Part shown: piece by piece, positions 50,448 to 62,044 of the stretch | How positions within the stretch are numbered: position 1 is the stretch's first letter | Layout of the letters: every line of letters begins with the position of its first letter | Origin: Euonymus europaeus | Lineage: Eukaryota > Streptophyta > Magnoliopsida > Celastrales > Celastraceae | Assembly: GCA_963580455.1 (NCBI GenBank) | Contig: OY756968.1 | Coordinates: 2,579,544-2,643,543 of the forward strand | DNA length: 64,000 nucleotides | Reading direction: 5' to 3' | Translations under genes and position numbers: made by a program | The notes under the pieces: model-generated | What the model was told of the DNA's origin: nothing | Databases searched by the model: none | The model's input: only the letters and a program-made list of their open reading frames with translations

Positions 50448-52080
50448 CTTCGATCCTATGAATGAAAAAAAAAAGATAAATAAGAAAAGATAAAACAGAA
50501 TAAAATAAGATCATCACTGAAGAATATCAATGATGCATTCAAGAAAATTCAATCTCTCCCTAAAGAAAAATAAATGAAGATGACTATGAGTCAAGTTCTG
50601 TGCACTGAAGTAAAATCTAGAACTTGAGTTGTTGGAAACTAATAGGCAATACCCAGGCCTGAACTTATCCGATGCAGAACGAAGGAAATGGTCACTCTTT
50701 TCCACGAATTAGAAGTTTAGGATATCCGGTTTCTCCAAGTCAGGCTCAGATGCGACATTCCTTAAGTTCTGCACAGACTGGAGCTGTCAAGTAGCCCTCA
50801 AGAGTCCTAGAATTTTCTAGGGTATGAAGTTTCCAGAAAGAAAAAAAAAATCAGTGGGCTTCCCGTTTGCTTGTTTTTTTTTTCTTTTTTCCTTCATAAA
50901 GGCTCGACTAGCCAAGAAACTTTTGGTGAGACAAAAAAAAAACCAAGATCCAGTGTACCATGCTTAGAAAGATTAAGATTTGATCAAGAGCTGTGTTCTA
51001 GCATCCTGAAGGTAGAATTTCCCAGCTGCTTTGTATTTGAGTTAAATACCATGCAGCCCTGATGTGATTGGAAATCAACCCCTTAAAACAACCCATGGCA
51101 TTCTGTTCCTTCCGTTCCGCACGATGCCAGTTACACCCATTAGGAACGGATAGCCAATTAACCAGTAAAATTTTCAAAGGGTTCAGTCGCATCAACACAT
51201 GCTTCCATGAAAAAATGTGTGTGATGCGTCCATACTCAAGTAACTTTAAATGCATATGATAAACAAACGACCAGTGAATTTTAAATGCGTACGATAAACA
51301 AACGACCAGAATGAAGCATTTCTCTCTTTGACTACAAATTAAGCATAAACAAACCAAACACCGAAAATACGAATTCAAGTAGAAAGGCAAATACGTTAAG
51401 GTTTTCAGAAGTATTTTTCATTTTTTGTTTCTACAGATTCTTGGCAACAGCCAGCACCTCAACTAATAAACAGCAGCAAATAGGTTCAGATGAAGCAAAA
51501 AAAGATTTAGAATATAAATCATTTGCTTCCCACCAAATATTCAGATTCATGTACGTAAGTACGTAAAAGAAGTAACTAATTACCATAGGCAACAGTTGAA
51601 AAAGGACGGAAAACATCAACAGAACAGATATATGATCTCCTGATCACTGCCTAGCAGTCCAAGAGCCCTAATTAATCAACGTTAATGCATACAAAATCTC
51701 TAGACGCAATTAATATTTGAAATAACGAAGAGGATGGTGTCTGACAATCGAGATAACAGACAGATTAGTAAAAACACAACCAAAACATAAATTCAAAACC
51801 CGTAAAGGATAACGAAATAGATAAAAGATGAATTCCAAATCCAGATAAGATATAGAAGTTTCGAATCCTCGCCTGTAACAGTAGTAAGATCAGTTTACTC
51901 GATAAACAACGCCTTCTCGGCAAACCGTAACGATCTTGAATTCCCTCACTTCAAGTTTTTCAGTACAGAGTCTAGAAGCTCTCCTCTGAAGGCTGTGACA
52001 AGGCTAATGAAGCCATGGAACCAAATTTTCAGTCGATGATGATTCGAACTCGCGGTCTTTAGGCGCTCCGATGAAGACAG
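50448..52080 (-). promoter_or_regulatory. spatacsin leader, leader intron and promoter region
   Basis: The ATG at 50447 lies only 8 bases after a plausible acceptor (TTCATAG) at about 50456, so a noncoding first exon should lie upstream. The GC-richer stretch at about 51880-52030 is the best candidate, giving a leader intron of about 1.4 kb. Leader introns are common in constitutively expressed plant genes; the exact transcription start is not visible. Confidence 0.45.
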
Positions 52081-52832
52081 TGCGAAGCAGTTGGGAAAAG
52101 GGGCAGTTTGGTCATTTCGTTATGTCCTTGCTCGGGAGCTAATACGCAAGTTTCTTCGAGAATTTCCTTCTGGGGACTTTGCTATAGCACGACAGCGCAT
52201 GAGAGACCGTTGTCGTGTATTTTTACCATTTAGCCCCAATAGGATAACAAGTTCAAATATTTCATTATTATCTAGATTTTTTTATAAAAAAAAAATCGAC
52301 AGCAAATGTTTTCTTTATATATATAAATTGGTCATAAGCTTTAGAATTTTTTAATAACATGCACATCAAGTACGATAACATCCAAACTAAACCAAAAATG
52401 CTAACGTTTTTAAAAGGTATCTTATTATATTAAAAATATTTATGAATTTATAGAGTGTCAATTGTATTTTTAATTAATGATGTGAAATTTTTTATAAATT
52501 TGATCAAATATCACGCATAATAATAAAAGTATTGTTACTAATTGAAATTTAACACTTCTCAAATTCATACGATTTGATCCCGTAAAGATTCAACATTGAG
52601 CAATTTAGTCAAGCGGTTAAGTGGATAACAAAATATTATTTCAAAACTGTACAATAGGACATACTCATAGTTTGAAATCATTTTGATGCTAATTACGTGA
52701 TAACAAAATACATTGTCTATGCTATATTTGCTATTTCATTCACGTGGTTGATTGTGTTATTAGCCTTTTCCATTATAAAATCACGCAGTGCTATCATTGC
52801 ATGAGTCTTAGCTTTTTTTGCCTTGGCTTGAT
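52081..52832. other. intergenic, no gene seen
   Basis: AT-rich spacer between the spatacsin promoter and the Mutator-like element. Nothing recognised. Confidence 0.5.
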
Positions 52833-52841
52833 ATTATTTTT
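52833..52841. repeat. left target-site duplication of the MULE
   Basis: ATTATTTTT directly before the terminal GGG; identical to 60013-60021. Confidence 0.9.
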
Positions 52842-53304
52842 GGGTTTTTTCTTAAAATAATCCTTTTTAAGAATCAAATTATAACTCTAATCTCATCTTT
52901 TTTAAAATCTCTAAAATAACTCTTTTGTCCTATGAAATATCCTACATACCCTCAAATACCATTTCCCCCCAAAATCATTTACCAAAATAAAAAAAACTTA
53001 AAAAATATCAAAATTAGGTCAAAACCTTCACTTTAGAATCACTCCTCACGTTGGAACTTCTCCTGGGCTACATTTCTTGTCTTCTACAACTCTCTCTCTC
53101 TAAGCTTGGAAGAAAGAGGAAGAAAGAAGGAAGAGGAAGAAGGTTGCCTTGCTCTCCGTGATTATCTCTCTCTACCGTGCTCTCTCATACACTCTCTCTC
53201 TACTATGCTCTTTCACTCTCTCTCTACCGTGCCTCTCTCACTTTGTGTCTACTAAGGTACTCTCTCTAATGTGCTCTCTCACTTTGTTTCTCTCTCTTAA
53301 TTTT
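52842..53304 (+). repeat. left terminal inverted repeat (unique part)
   Basis: About 460 bp matching the reverse complement of 59570-60012. It includes AAATACCATTTCCCCCCAAA, TCACTCCTCACGTTGGAAC, TTCTCCTGGGCTACATTTCT and a CTCTCTCTAC-rich stretch. The left copy has a short purine-rich insertion (near 53105-53140) that the right lacks. Inverted similarity continues into the adjoining minisatellite. Confidence 0.95.
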
Positions 53305-55190
53305 TAGAGAAATATATGTTTTGAGTGGTTGAGAACTGAGTGTATTCACTTGGTTGAGAAATGACTATTTTGGCTGTGTTGAGAAATGTATGTTTTGAGT
53401 GGTTGAGAACAGTCTGTTTCATTTGGTTGAGAAATTTCTGTTTATACTAGGTTGAGAAATGTCTGTTTTGATTGGTTGAGAACTTAGTGTATTGACTTGG
53501 TTGAGAAATGATTATTTTGATTATGTTGAGAACTGAGTGTATTGACTTGGTTGAGAAATGACTATTTTTGATTATGTTGAGAAATGCATGTATTGAGTGG
53601 TTGAGAACAGCTTGTTTTCATTTGGTTGAGAACTGCCTCTTTTGATTGGTTGAGAAATGCATGTTTTGATTGGTTGAGAAATGACTATTTTGATTATGTT
53701 GAGAAATGCATGTTTTTAGTGGTTGAGAACAGTCTGTTTCATTTTGTTGAGAAATGTCTGTTTATACTAGGTTGAGAAATGTCTGTTTTGATTGGTTGAG
53801 AACTGAGTGTATTGACTTGGTTGAGAAATGACTGTTTATACTAGGTTAAGAAATGTTTGTTTTGAGTGGTTGAGAACTGAATGTATTGACTTGGTTGAGA
53901 AATGACTCTTTTGATTATGTTGATAAATGCATGTTTTGACTGGTTGAGAATAACTTGTTTTCATTTGGTTGAGAACTGCCTCTTTCACTTGGTTGAGAAA
54001 TGCATGTTTTGATTGATTGAGAAATGACTATTTTGACTATGTTGAGAAATGTATATTTTTAGTGGTTGAGAACAGTCTGTTTTATTTGGTTGAGAAATGT
54101 CTGTTTTGATTGGTTGAGAACTGAGTGTATTGACTTGGTTGAGAAATGACTATTTTGATTATGTTGAGAAATGCATGTTTTACGTGGTTGAGAACTGAGT
54201 GTATTGACTTGGTTGAGAAATAAATATTTTGATTATGTTGAGAAATGCATGTTTTGAGTGGTTGAGAACAGCTTGTTTTCATTTGGTTGAGAACTGCCTC
54301 TTTTGATTGTTTGATAACTGCCTATGTTGACTTGGTTAAGAAATGACTATTGATTATGTTGAGAACAGCCTATTTCACTTGGTTGAGAAATGATTGTTTT
54401 GACTTGGTTGAGAAATGCATATTTTTAGTGGTTGAGAATAACCTGTTTTCACTTGGTTGAGAAATGGATGTTTTGATTGGTTGAGTACTTTATGTTTTGA
54501 TTAGGTTGAGAATTTCGTTTTTAGACTTGGTTGAGAACTTGCTGTTTTGATTGGTTGAGAACTGCATGTGTTGAGTGGTTGAGAACTGCCTCTTTTGATT
54601 GGTTGAGAACTATCTGTGTTGAGTGGTTAAGAACTGCCTCTTTGATTGGTTGAGAACTACATGTTTAGACGTGTGAGAACTGAATGTTTTGATGTGGTTG
54701 AGAACTGCCTGTTTTTGTTGGTTGAGAACTAACTGTTTAGTTGTGGTTGAGAACTGCTTGTTTTTTATTGGTTGAGAACTCACTGTTTTGACTTTGTTGA
54801 GAACTGCATGTTTTCACTTGGTTGAGAACTGCCTATTTAAACTGGGTTGAGAAATGTCTGTTTTCATTGGTTGAGAACTGTTTGTTTTCATTGGTTGAGA
54901 ACTATATGTTTTGACAATTGACATGGTTGAGAACTGCCTATTTTGACTTGGTTGAGAACTGTCTATTTTCACTTGATTGAGAACTGCCTATTTTGAATTG
55001 GTTGAGAACTGTCTATTTAGACTTCGTTGAGAACTGTCTGTTTAGACTTGGTTGAGAACTGCCTGTGTTGGGAGTGGTTGAGAATTGATTGAGTGTTTTT
55101 TCTCAGTTGAGAATTCATGTGGGCAATATATGTAGGTTGAGAAATGCATTATAATAGATTAAGAATTGTTTGACGTTTGGTTGAGAACAG
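53305..55190 (+). repeat. left minisatellite arm, GGTTGAGAA units
   Basis: About 1.9 kb of tandem units of roughly 21-25 bp built around GGTTGAGAAATG or GGTTGAGAACTG, separated by short T-rich spacers (ACTGTTTTGACTT and variants). By length this is about 80 units. The first roughly 230 bp match the inverted right arm unit for unit. Open frames across it are by-products of the repeat. Confidence 0.96.
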
Positions 55191-55247
55191 AATATCTAAA
55201 CTTTTGTTATGATGTTGCATTATGCAGGATTCATGATGTGAGTATAA

Positions 55248-55574
55248 TGGTACGTTACTGCGGAGATTGAGAGAAATTGGACGTCAATTATATGTCCAAA
55301 GATGGAAAGAGCAAAGGTGTTATTGGACATTATGTGGGGTATTGGACATTATAATGAGTGAGTATGTTTTCTAACAAATTGTGAAAGTTTAAGCAACTTA
55401 GAACTTAGTATGTAAATTTCTTACTATTGTTTTCCATATATATGCAGGTCAGATTGTGGGATGTTTTGCATAAAGTTTATCGAAATGCTTAGTTCAGATG
55501 TCCCACTCTCAGAGTTGAAGATACAGGAGATGCCTTTTTATAGGAAAAAATTTGCGATTGAGTGTTTCAAATAA
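55248..55574 (+). pseudogene. ULP1-type cysteine protease (C48) C-terminal fragment
   Basis: Known: ULP1 family enzymes cleave SUMO or related tags. Seen: two stretches joined by a plausible intron, 55248-55357 (ending before GTGAGT) and 55448-55574 (after TATGCAG, ending TAA). The second begins SDCGMFCIKFIEML, the conserved DCG block with the nucleophile Cys (codon 55455-55457), and continues VPLSEL to a natural stop. The join is in phase (GA plus G). The catalytic His and Asp segments further upstream are missing, replaced by minisatellite; an in-frame stop lies just before 55248. A remnant, unlikely to be an active protease. Confidence 0.72.
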
Positions 55575-55757
55575 GAATTTAGAATTTGATTGCTTGTATA
55601 CTGTGGTACATTTTGTTTTTAACTAACTATGAAAACATGATATATGTATGTAACTTTTATGGTTTTATTGCATGTTAATAGATGACCTGAGGCCCTGTCT
55701 AGGATTTGTGGTTTTGATATTGTTTTGATGGCCTGAGGCCTACATATGATTGTTGTG

Positions 55758-56800
55758 TATTCTCGACTTGTTCAACACTGTTCTCAAACTGTTCAATAAC
55801 TGTTCTCAACTTGTTGGTTATATTCTCAACCAAGTCAAAACCATAACAATTATTAACCTGTGTTACATTCTCAACCTGCACAAAAGTTATTCTCAACCTG
55901 TTCAACACTGTTCTCAACCTGTTCAATAATTGTTCTCAACCTATGGGTTATATTCTCAACCAAGTCAAATTTTATAACAATGATTAACCTGTTTGTTACA
56001 TTCTCAACTTGGATAATAGTTATTCTCGACGTGGTCAACACTATTCTCAACCTGTTCAACAATTGTTCTCAACCTGTTGATTATATTCTCAACCTGTTTG
56101 TTATATTATCATCATGCTCAATAGTTGTTCTCAACCTCTTAGTTATATTCTCAACCTATTTTCCAGTTATTCTCAACCTGTTCAATAACTGTTCTCAACC
56201 ATTTGGTTTTATTCTCAACCTGTTTTCAACTTTTCTCAACCTGTTCAGTAATTGTTCTCAACCTCTTTCAACTTTTCTCAACCTCTTTCAACTATTCTCT
56301 ACCAAGTTAAAATCACAACTATTCTCAACCTGTTTTTTATATTATCATCCTGCTCAATAGTTGTTCTCAACCTCTTAGTTATATTCTCAACTTGTTTTCC
56401 AGTTGTTCTCAACTTGTTGCTTATATTCTCAACCAAGTTAAAACTATAATTATTGTTAACCTGTTTGTTATATCATTTTCCTGCTCAATAATTTTTCTCA
56501 ACTTGTTCAATAAATCATCTCAACTTGTTTGTTATATTCTCAACCTGTTTTTAACAGTTCTCAACCTGTTTCATAACAGTTCTCAACCAATGAAAACAGA
56601 CAGTTCTCAACCAATTCAGAACATAAGTTTTTAATCAATGAAAACTTACATTTCCCAACCAAGTGTAAACAGGCAGTTCCCAACCAAGTGAAAATAGACA
56701 ATTCTCAACCAAGTCAAAACAGTGAGTTATCAACCAGTCAAAATAGACAGTTCTCAACCAAGTGAAAATAGATAGTTATCAACCAAGTAAAAACACCAAG
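55758..56800 (-). repeat. middle minisatellite block, TTCTCAACCTG units
   Basis: About 1.0 kb of units of roughly 22 bp (TTCTCAACCTGTTCAATAAC and variants), i.e. GGTTGAGAA on the minus strand. The spacer differs from the outer arms (TGTT/CAAC-rich), so this is a distinct subfamily. The last part (56580-56800) shifts to the AACCAAGTGAAAAC type of the right arm. Frames rich in FSTCS are repeat artefacts. Confidence 0.93.
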
Positions 56801-56945
56801 TACTATAATGCATTTCTCATTTATTAACAAAATAATACAATGTTGAGAAAATAATACAAGGTTCTTAACCGGTCATAGTCTTAGCCTACATTCTCAACCT
56901 AATAAACAAACTAGATTACAAAGTGATATGATAAACATAAAATTG

Positions 56946-57452
56946 CTAGTCTTCCTCGAGATTGATTGCTTTTTGCTCGGCATCTATGACATCTTCTACC
57001 ATATTTGAATTTGGCCCATCATCATTTGTAAAATCAGGCGTAACATAGATGTGTATACATTCGTATCCACGAACCGCTTCAATCATATCTCTCATATCGC
57101 TTACATTCTTCAAAATACGGAGTCCATACTCTAAATCCATCGTTTTTGGTACCTGGTAGTAGCATGCATATTTTTCATACCCTAAATCCTGCTCAATACA
57201 GAATTCAATGTCGAACAATGCCATCAAAGAAGGATCACACTTCATCTCATTTATGAATCCTTCAACGTACTTCATACGAGGGGATTTTCCTGGAATGAAT
57301 TGCAGGAGCCCATAACAGTGAATTATGACTTTAAATTTATCGATTGAACATACGAACTTAAGCATTATGTCTTCAAAGTTACATTTTATTATCGGTCGCA
57401 CCATCATATTCATTATCTCATCAACATTACGTTTTTTGACTGGTTGAACCAT
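56946..57452 (-). pseudogene. PB1-like domain fragment of a MULE gene
   Basis: The minus-strand frame contains YEKYACYYQVPKTMDLEYGL, then RILKNVSDMRDMIEAV and IHIYVTPDF. The pattern (GY..ACYY.VP....L.GLR.L..D.D...M.E.....I.IYV) resembles the PB1-like N-terminal domain found in plant MULE-associated proteins. A Met at 57452 follows a plausible acceptor (ATTTATAG), so the longer open frame upstream, which runs into the minisatellite, is probably not translated. A run of acidic residues ends it at a stop at 56946. No transposase domain follows. Assignment by pattern only. Confidence 0.55.
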
Positions 57453-57496
57453 CCTATAAATGACAACATTTACCAACAAAAAATAAAAAAATATAC

Positions 57497-59569
57497 GGTT
57501 CTCAACCACTCAACACATACAATTCTCAATCGAGTCTAAACAGACAATTCTCAACCTACTCAAAACATAAAGTACTCAACCAATCAAAACATGCATTTCT
57601 CAACCAAGTGAAAACAGGTTGTTCTTAACCACTAAAAACATGCATTTCTCAACATATTCAAAATAGTCATTTCTCAACCACTCAAAATATGCATTTCTCA
57701 ACCAAGTAAAAGAGGCAGTTCTCAACCAAATGAAAACAAGTTATTCTCAACCACTCAAAACATGCATTTCTCAACATAATCAAAAAGAGTCATTTCTCAA
57801 CCAAGTCAATACACTCAGTTCTCAACCACTCAAAACAAACATTTCTCAACCTAGTATAAACAGTAATTTCTCAACAAAATGAAACAGACTGTTCTCAACC
57901 ACTCAAAACATGCATTTCTCAACATAGCCAAAATAATCATTTCTCAACCAAGTCAACATAGGCATTTCTCAACCAATCAAAAGAGGCAATTCTCAACCAA
58001 ATGAAAACAAGTTATTCTCAACCACCCCAAACATGCATTTCTCAACATAATCAAAACAATCATTTCTCAACCAGGTCTCAAACCAAGTCAATACACTCAG
58101 TTCTCAACCACTCAAAACAAACATTTCTCAACCTAGTATAAACAGTCATTTCTCAACCAAGTCAATAAATTCAGTTCTCAACCAATCAAAACAGACATTT
58201 CTCAACCTAGTATAAACAGACATTTCTCAACCTAGTATAAACAGACTGTTCTCAACCACTAAAAATATGCATTTCTCAACATAATCAAAATAGTCATTTC
58301 TCAACCAATCAAAACATGCATTTCTCAACCAAGTGAAAGAGGCAGTTCTCAACCAAGTGAAAGAGGCAGTTCTCAACCAAATGAAAATAAGTTATTCTCA
58401 ACCACTCAAAACATGCATTTCTCAACATAATCAAAAGAGTCATTTCTCAACCAAGTCAATACACTCAGTTCTCAACCACTCAAAACAAACATTTCTCAAC
58501 CTAGTATAAACAGTCATTTCTCAACAAAATGAAACAGACTGTTCTCAACCACTCAAAACATGCATTTCTCAACATAGCCAAAATAATCATTTCTCAACCA
58601 AGTCAACATAGGCATTTGTCAACCAATCAAAAGAGGCAGTTCTCAACCAAATGAAAACAAGTTATTCTCAACCACTCAAAACATGCATTTCTCAACATAA
58701 TCAAAACAATCATTTCTCAACCAGGTCTCAAACCAAGTCAATACACTCAATTCTCAACCACTCAAAACAAACATTTCTCAACCTAGTATAAACAATCATT
58801 TCTCAACCAAGTCAATAAACTCAGTTCTCAACCAATCAAAACAGACATTTCTCAACCTAGTATAAACAGACATTTCTCAACCAAATGAAACAGACTGTTC
58901 TCAACCACTAAAAACATGCATTTCTCAACATAATCAAAATAGTCATTTCTCAACCAATCAAAACATGCATTTCTCAACCAAGTGAAAGAGGCAGTTCTCA
59001 ACCAAATGAAACACAAGTTATTCTCAACCACTCAAAACATGCATTTCTCAACATAATCAAAAGAGTCATTTCTCAACCAAGTCAATACACTCAGTTCTCA
59101 ACCACTCAAAACAAACATTTCTCAACCTAGTATAAATAGTCATTTCTCAACCAAATGAAACAGACTGTTCTCAACCACTCAAAACATGCATTTCTCAACA
59201 TAGCCAAAATAATCATTTCTCAACCAAGTCAACATAGGCATTTCTCAACCAATCAAAAGAGGCAGTTCTCAACCAAATGAAAATAAACTGTTCTCAATCA
59301 AGTCAATACACTCAGTTCTCAACCACTCAAAACATCTATTTCTCAACATAATCAAAATAATCATTTCTCAAGCAAGTCAATACACTAAGTTCTCAACCAA
59401 TCAAAACAGACATTTCTCAACCTAGTATAAACAGACATTTCTCAACCAAATGAAACAGACTGTTCTCAACCACTCAAAACATGCATTTCTCAACACAGCC
59501 AAAATAGTAATTTCTCAACCAAGTGAATACACTAAGTTCTCAACCACTCAAAACATACATTTCTCAAAA
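57497..59569 (-). repeat. right minisatellite arm with higher-order repeats
   Basis: About 2.1 kb of TTCTCAACC units (roughly 23 bp, about 90 by length), the inverse of the left arm. A higher-order period is visible: the block around CATTTCTCAACCAAGTCAAT with following ACACTCAG recurs at about 57791, 58441 and 59067, spacings of about 650 and 626 bp, with the same order of variant units inside. Confidence 0.95.
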
Positions 59570-60012
59570 AATTAAGAGAGAGAAACAAAGTGAGAGAGCA
59601 CATTAGAGAGAGTACCTTAGTAGACACAAAGTTAGAGAGCACGGTAGAGAGAGAGTGAAAGAGCATAGTAGAGAGAGAGTGTATGAGAGAGCACGGTAGA
59701 GAGAGATAATCACGGAGAGCAAGGCAACCTTCTTCCTCTTCCTTCCCAGCATAGAGAGAGAGAGTTGCAGAAGACAAGAAATGTAGCCCAGGAGAAGTTC
59801 CAACGTGAGGAGTGATTCTAAAGTGAAAGTTTTGACCTAATTTTGATATTTTTTAAGTTTTTTTTATTTTGGTAAATGATTTTGGGGGGAAATGGTATTT
59901 GAGGGTATCTAGGACATTTCATAGGGCAAAAGGGTTATTTTAGATATTTTAAAAAAGGTGGGGTTAGAGTTATAATTTGGTTGTTAAAAAGGGTTATTTT
60001 AGGAAAAAACCC
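59570..60012 (-). repeat. right terminal inverted repeat (unique part)
   Basis: Inverted partner of 52842-53304. Good match throughout, with scattered substitutions and a few indels. Confidence 0.95.
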
Positions 60013-60021
60013 ATTATTTTT
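60013..60021. repeat. right target-site duplication of the MULE
   Basis: ATTATTTTT directly after the terminal CCC; identical to 52833-52841. Confidence 0.9.
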
Positions 60022-62044
60022 CTCCGTGTGCAATGTACAGTGAAGAACAGGTCAGGGAATTAATCGAGCTGAGCTCCAACAACAATTTTGAAACTTGTTA
60101 AAAGTTCGGCTCATTTACGTCCCTATATGAGAGCAACTCCAACGATAACATACTTCCCAATTGAATTTCACTTTTATTATACAAAAAGTTAAGTCACATA
60201 CATCTTCATCATTAAAACACGTTTTTCAATATATTCATATCAATAAAACATAAATTATTATACAATTTTTTTTTATCTATCCATTAAAAAAAATTAAATG
60301 TGAAGTCATCATATTGTATTTCAAGTTCGAGACACTAGTGACTACTGATATAAGTGTAGCCTCTTATGGGCCTTCCTACCTCGCCCTTTCGCTGTTCAGA
60401 ATTTGGGGCAGTGCTGGTGCATTCAAGCGGTCCTCGTTGAACTGCAAAGAACGGCTCAGGCCCAACCAGTCAGCAGCGATCCATAGTTCCATACATAACG
60501 CAAAATTTCTGATACATTTCCTGTCCAGATAAAGCTAGGCCCATTATCAGACTTTAAGACAATTGATTAGGCCTCCCAAGTCAACGGCTTGATTGTAGTA
60601 GACGCCCTTACGTAGATATCAACAAAGAAAAACCTATGGGTGTCAAAATTTGCCTGCCCAGCCTCAAGCGGATTTTTTCCATCCAGATTATAAACCCTAT
60701 AAATATTAAATCTATGTATAAATGTATAAACCATATATATATAAACTTTAAAGTATGAATACTAAATTTAATTCGTCAACCCTAAGCTCTAAAGTCTAAT
60801 GTCTAAACATTAAATCTAATTTATTTAAAGCGTATATCTAAACCCTAAACTTCTCGATCCTAAACCCTAAATTATAAACATTAATCATAATTCACCTAAA
60901 GTCTCAACTCGTTAACCTTGAGCTCTTAAATCTAAACCCTAAAGTTCTCAATCCTAAACCCTAAATTATGAACACTAATCCTAATTCACCTAAAAATTAA
61001 TCCTAAAGTCTCAACTTGTTAACCTTTTTTTAAAATAAAAGAAAACTCCTTAAGTTTAAGCTCTAAGCCTATAAAGTCTAAACATTAAACCTAATTTATC
61101 TAAACCTTAAATCTAATTATCTAAACCCTAAAGTCCTTAAATCATAAATCCTAAATTATAAACCTTAATCCTAATTCAATTAAAACCTTCTTTAAAATAT
61201 ATATTTATATTGATTCAGGACGGGTAAAAAAGATTGTCCCAAAGGATGGGGCGGGACAATCATTTTTAAGTTCGGGGCGGGTATGGAGCAGCTGAATTAT
61301 GTCCCCGATCCGCCCCGTCACCATGCCTAAACCCATATGGCATATGTGCATTAACCATTAAGTATGATTTAAAATAGGAAAATGAAATTTCATTTAGTTT
61401 ACCCCACAATGCACGAGACAGACATATTGCACTAAATTAAGATTAAATAGAGAGAAAGGATGGTTTCTTAAGGAAAAAACGAGCACGTGAGCTTTACTAA
61501 TTCCAAAATACCAAACAAAAAAAATGTGTGTGTATATATATCCTTAATATTTTTTATTCCTTACCCCACATTTGATTGAGAAGATAAATAATAGAATGAA
61601 CTTTCTCAAATCTCATTTTCTTATTTTATTTATATAAAATATATATTGATCATGAACTAATGAGTTCTATCATTCCCATGAGCAGAATAGCGAATCTCAT
61701 GAAAATGTGAATTCATGAGTTCTATTCTTCCCATGATGAGAATAACATTTTTTTTAAATGACAAATTTAGCTTTAATATAAAATTGATAATAATTTATTA
61801 TGTATATTGCAATTCATTTAAACTAAAACTCATGTTCCTTTTTACTTTCAACCAAATATGCAAAATTTCGTATTTAAACTCATTCATCCTTCTTTATTCT
61901 CTCTCTTAGTAAACTTATGTTCATCTCATCTTAAGCTAATTCCAAGCTCCGTCCCAACCAAACGTGGGATTAGTTTCTTCATTTTAACTACAAATATAAT
62001 GAAACCAAAGATTCAGAAGAGAGAAGAATTGCCACACTCACGGT
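60022..62044. other. gene-free, AT-rich decayed sequence
   Basis: No gene recognised. Contains the CCCTAAA-like tract and a G/C-rich patch at about 61240-61320 (GGGGCGGGAC, CGCCCCGTCACC). Confidence 0.5.
60690..61190. repeat. degenerate CCCTAAA-like tract
   Basis: The heptamer CCCTAAA or a one-step variant (CCTTAAA, CTCTAAA, TCCTAAA) recurs many times on the plus strand, with AAACCCTAAA occurring several times. It resembles decayed plant telomere-type repeat but is never a clean array. Confidence 0.6.

Larger units (their letters stand above)
52842..60012. mobile_element. Mutator-like element (MULE), 7.17 kb, with minisatellite arms
   Basis: Seen: both ends carry the same inverted terminus (left GGGTTTTTTCTTAAAATAAT, right reverse complement GGGTTTTTTCCTAAAATAAC). 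Both are flanked by the identical 9-bp word ATTATTTTT (52833-52841 and 60013-60021). A 9-bp target duplication with long terminal inverted repeats is the hallmark of Mutator-like elements. Order inside: left terminal repeat, plus-oriented minisatellite, ULP1 protease fragment (plus), minus-oriented minisatellite, PB1-like fragment (minus), longer minus-oriented minisatellite, right terminal repeat. No MuDR-type transposase catalytic core (DDE, SWIM zinc finger) was seen, so this copy is non-autonomous. Known: plant MULEs carrying ULP1-like genes exist (the Kaonashi type). The intact target duplication argues for a fairly recent insertion. Confidence 0.93.

Noticed and set aside
53305..59569. 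Many open frames across the minisatellite (for example 54082-54282 minus and 55860-56360 plus)
   Set aside because: They simply translate the GGTTGAGAA repeat and its complement; amino-acid periodicity follows the unit and no domain is present.
53305..59569. A CRISPR-like or centromeric satellite array
   Set aside because: Units are contiguous and variable without unique spacers, lie in opposite orientations inside a transposon with a 9-bp target duplication, and the host is a plant.
60630..61330. A hAT-type non-autonomous element (GGGTGTCAAAATTTGCC at the left, CGCCCCGTCACC at the right)
   Set aside because: The two ends match each other poorly and no 8-bp target duplication could be found.
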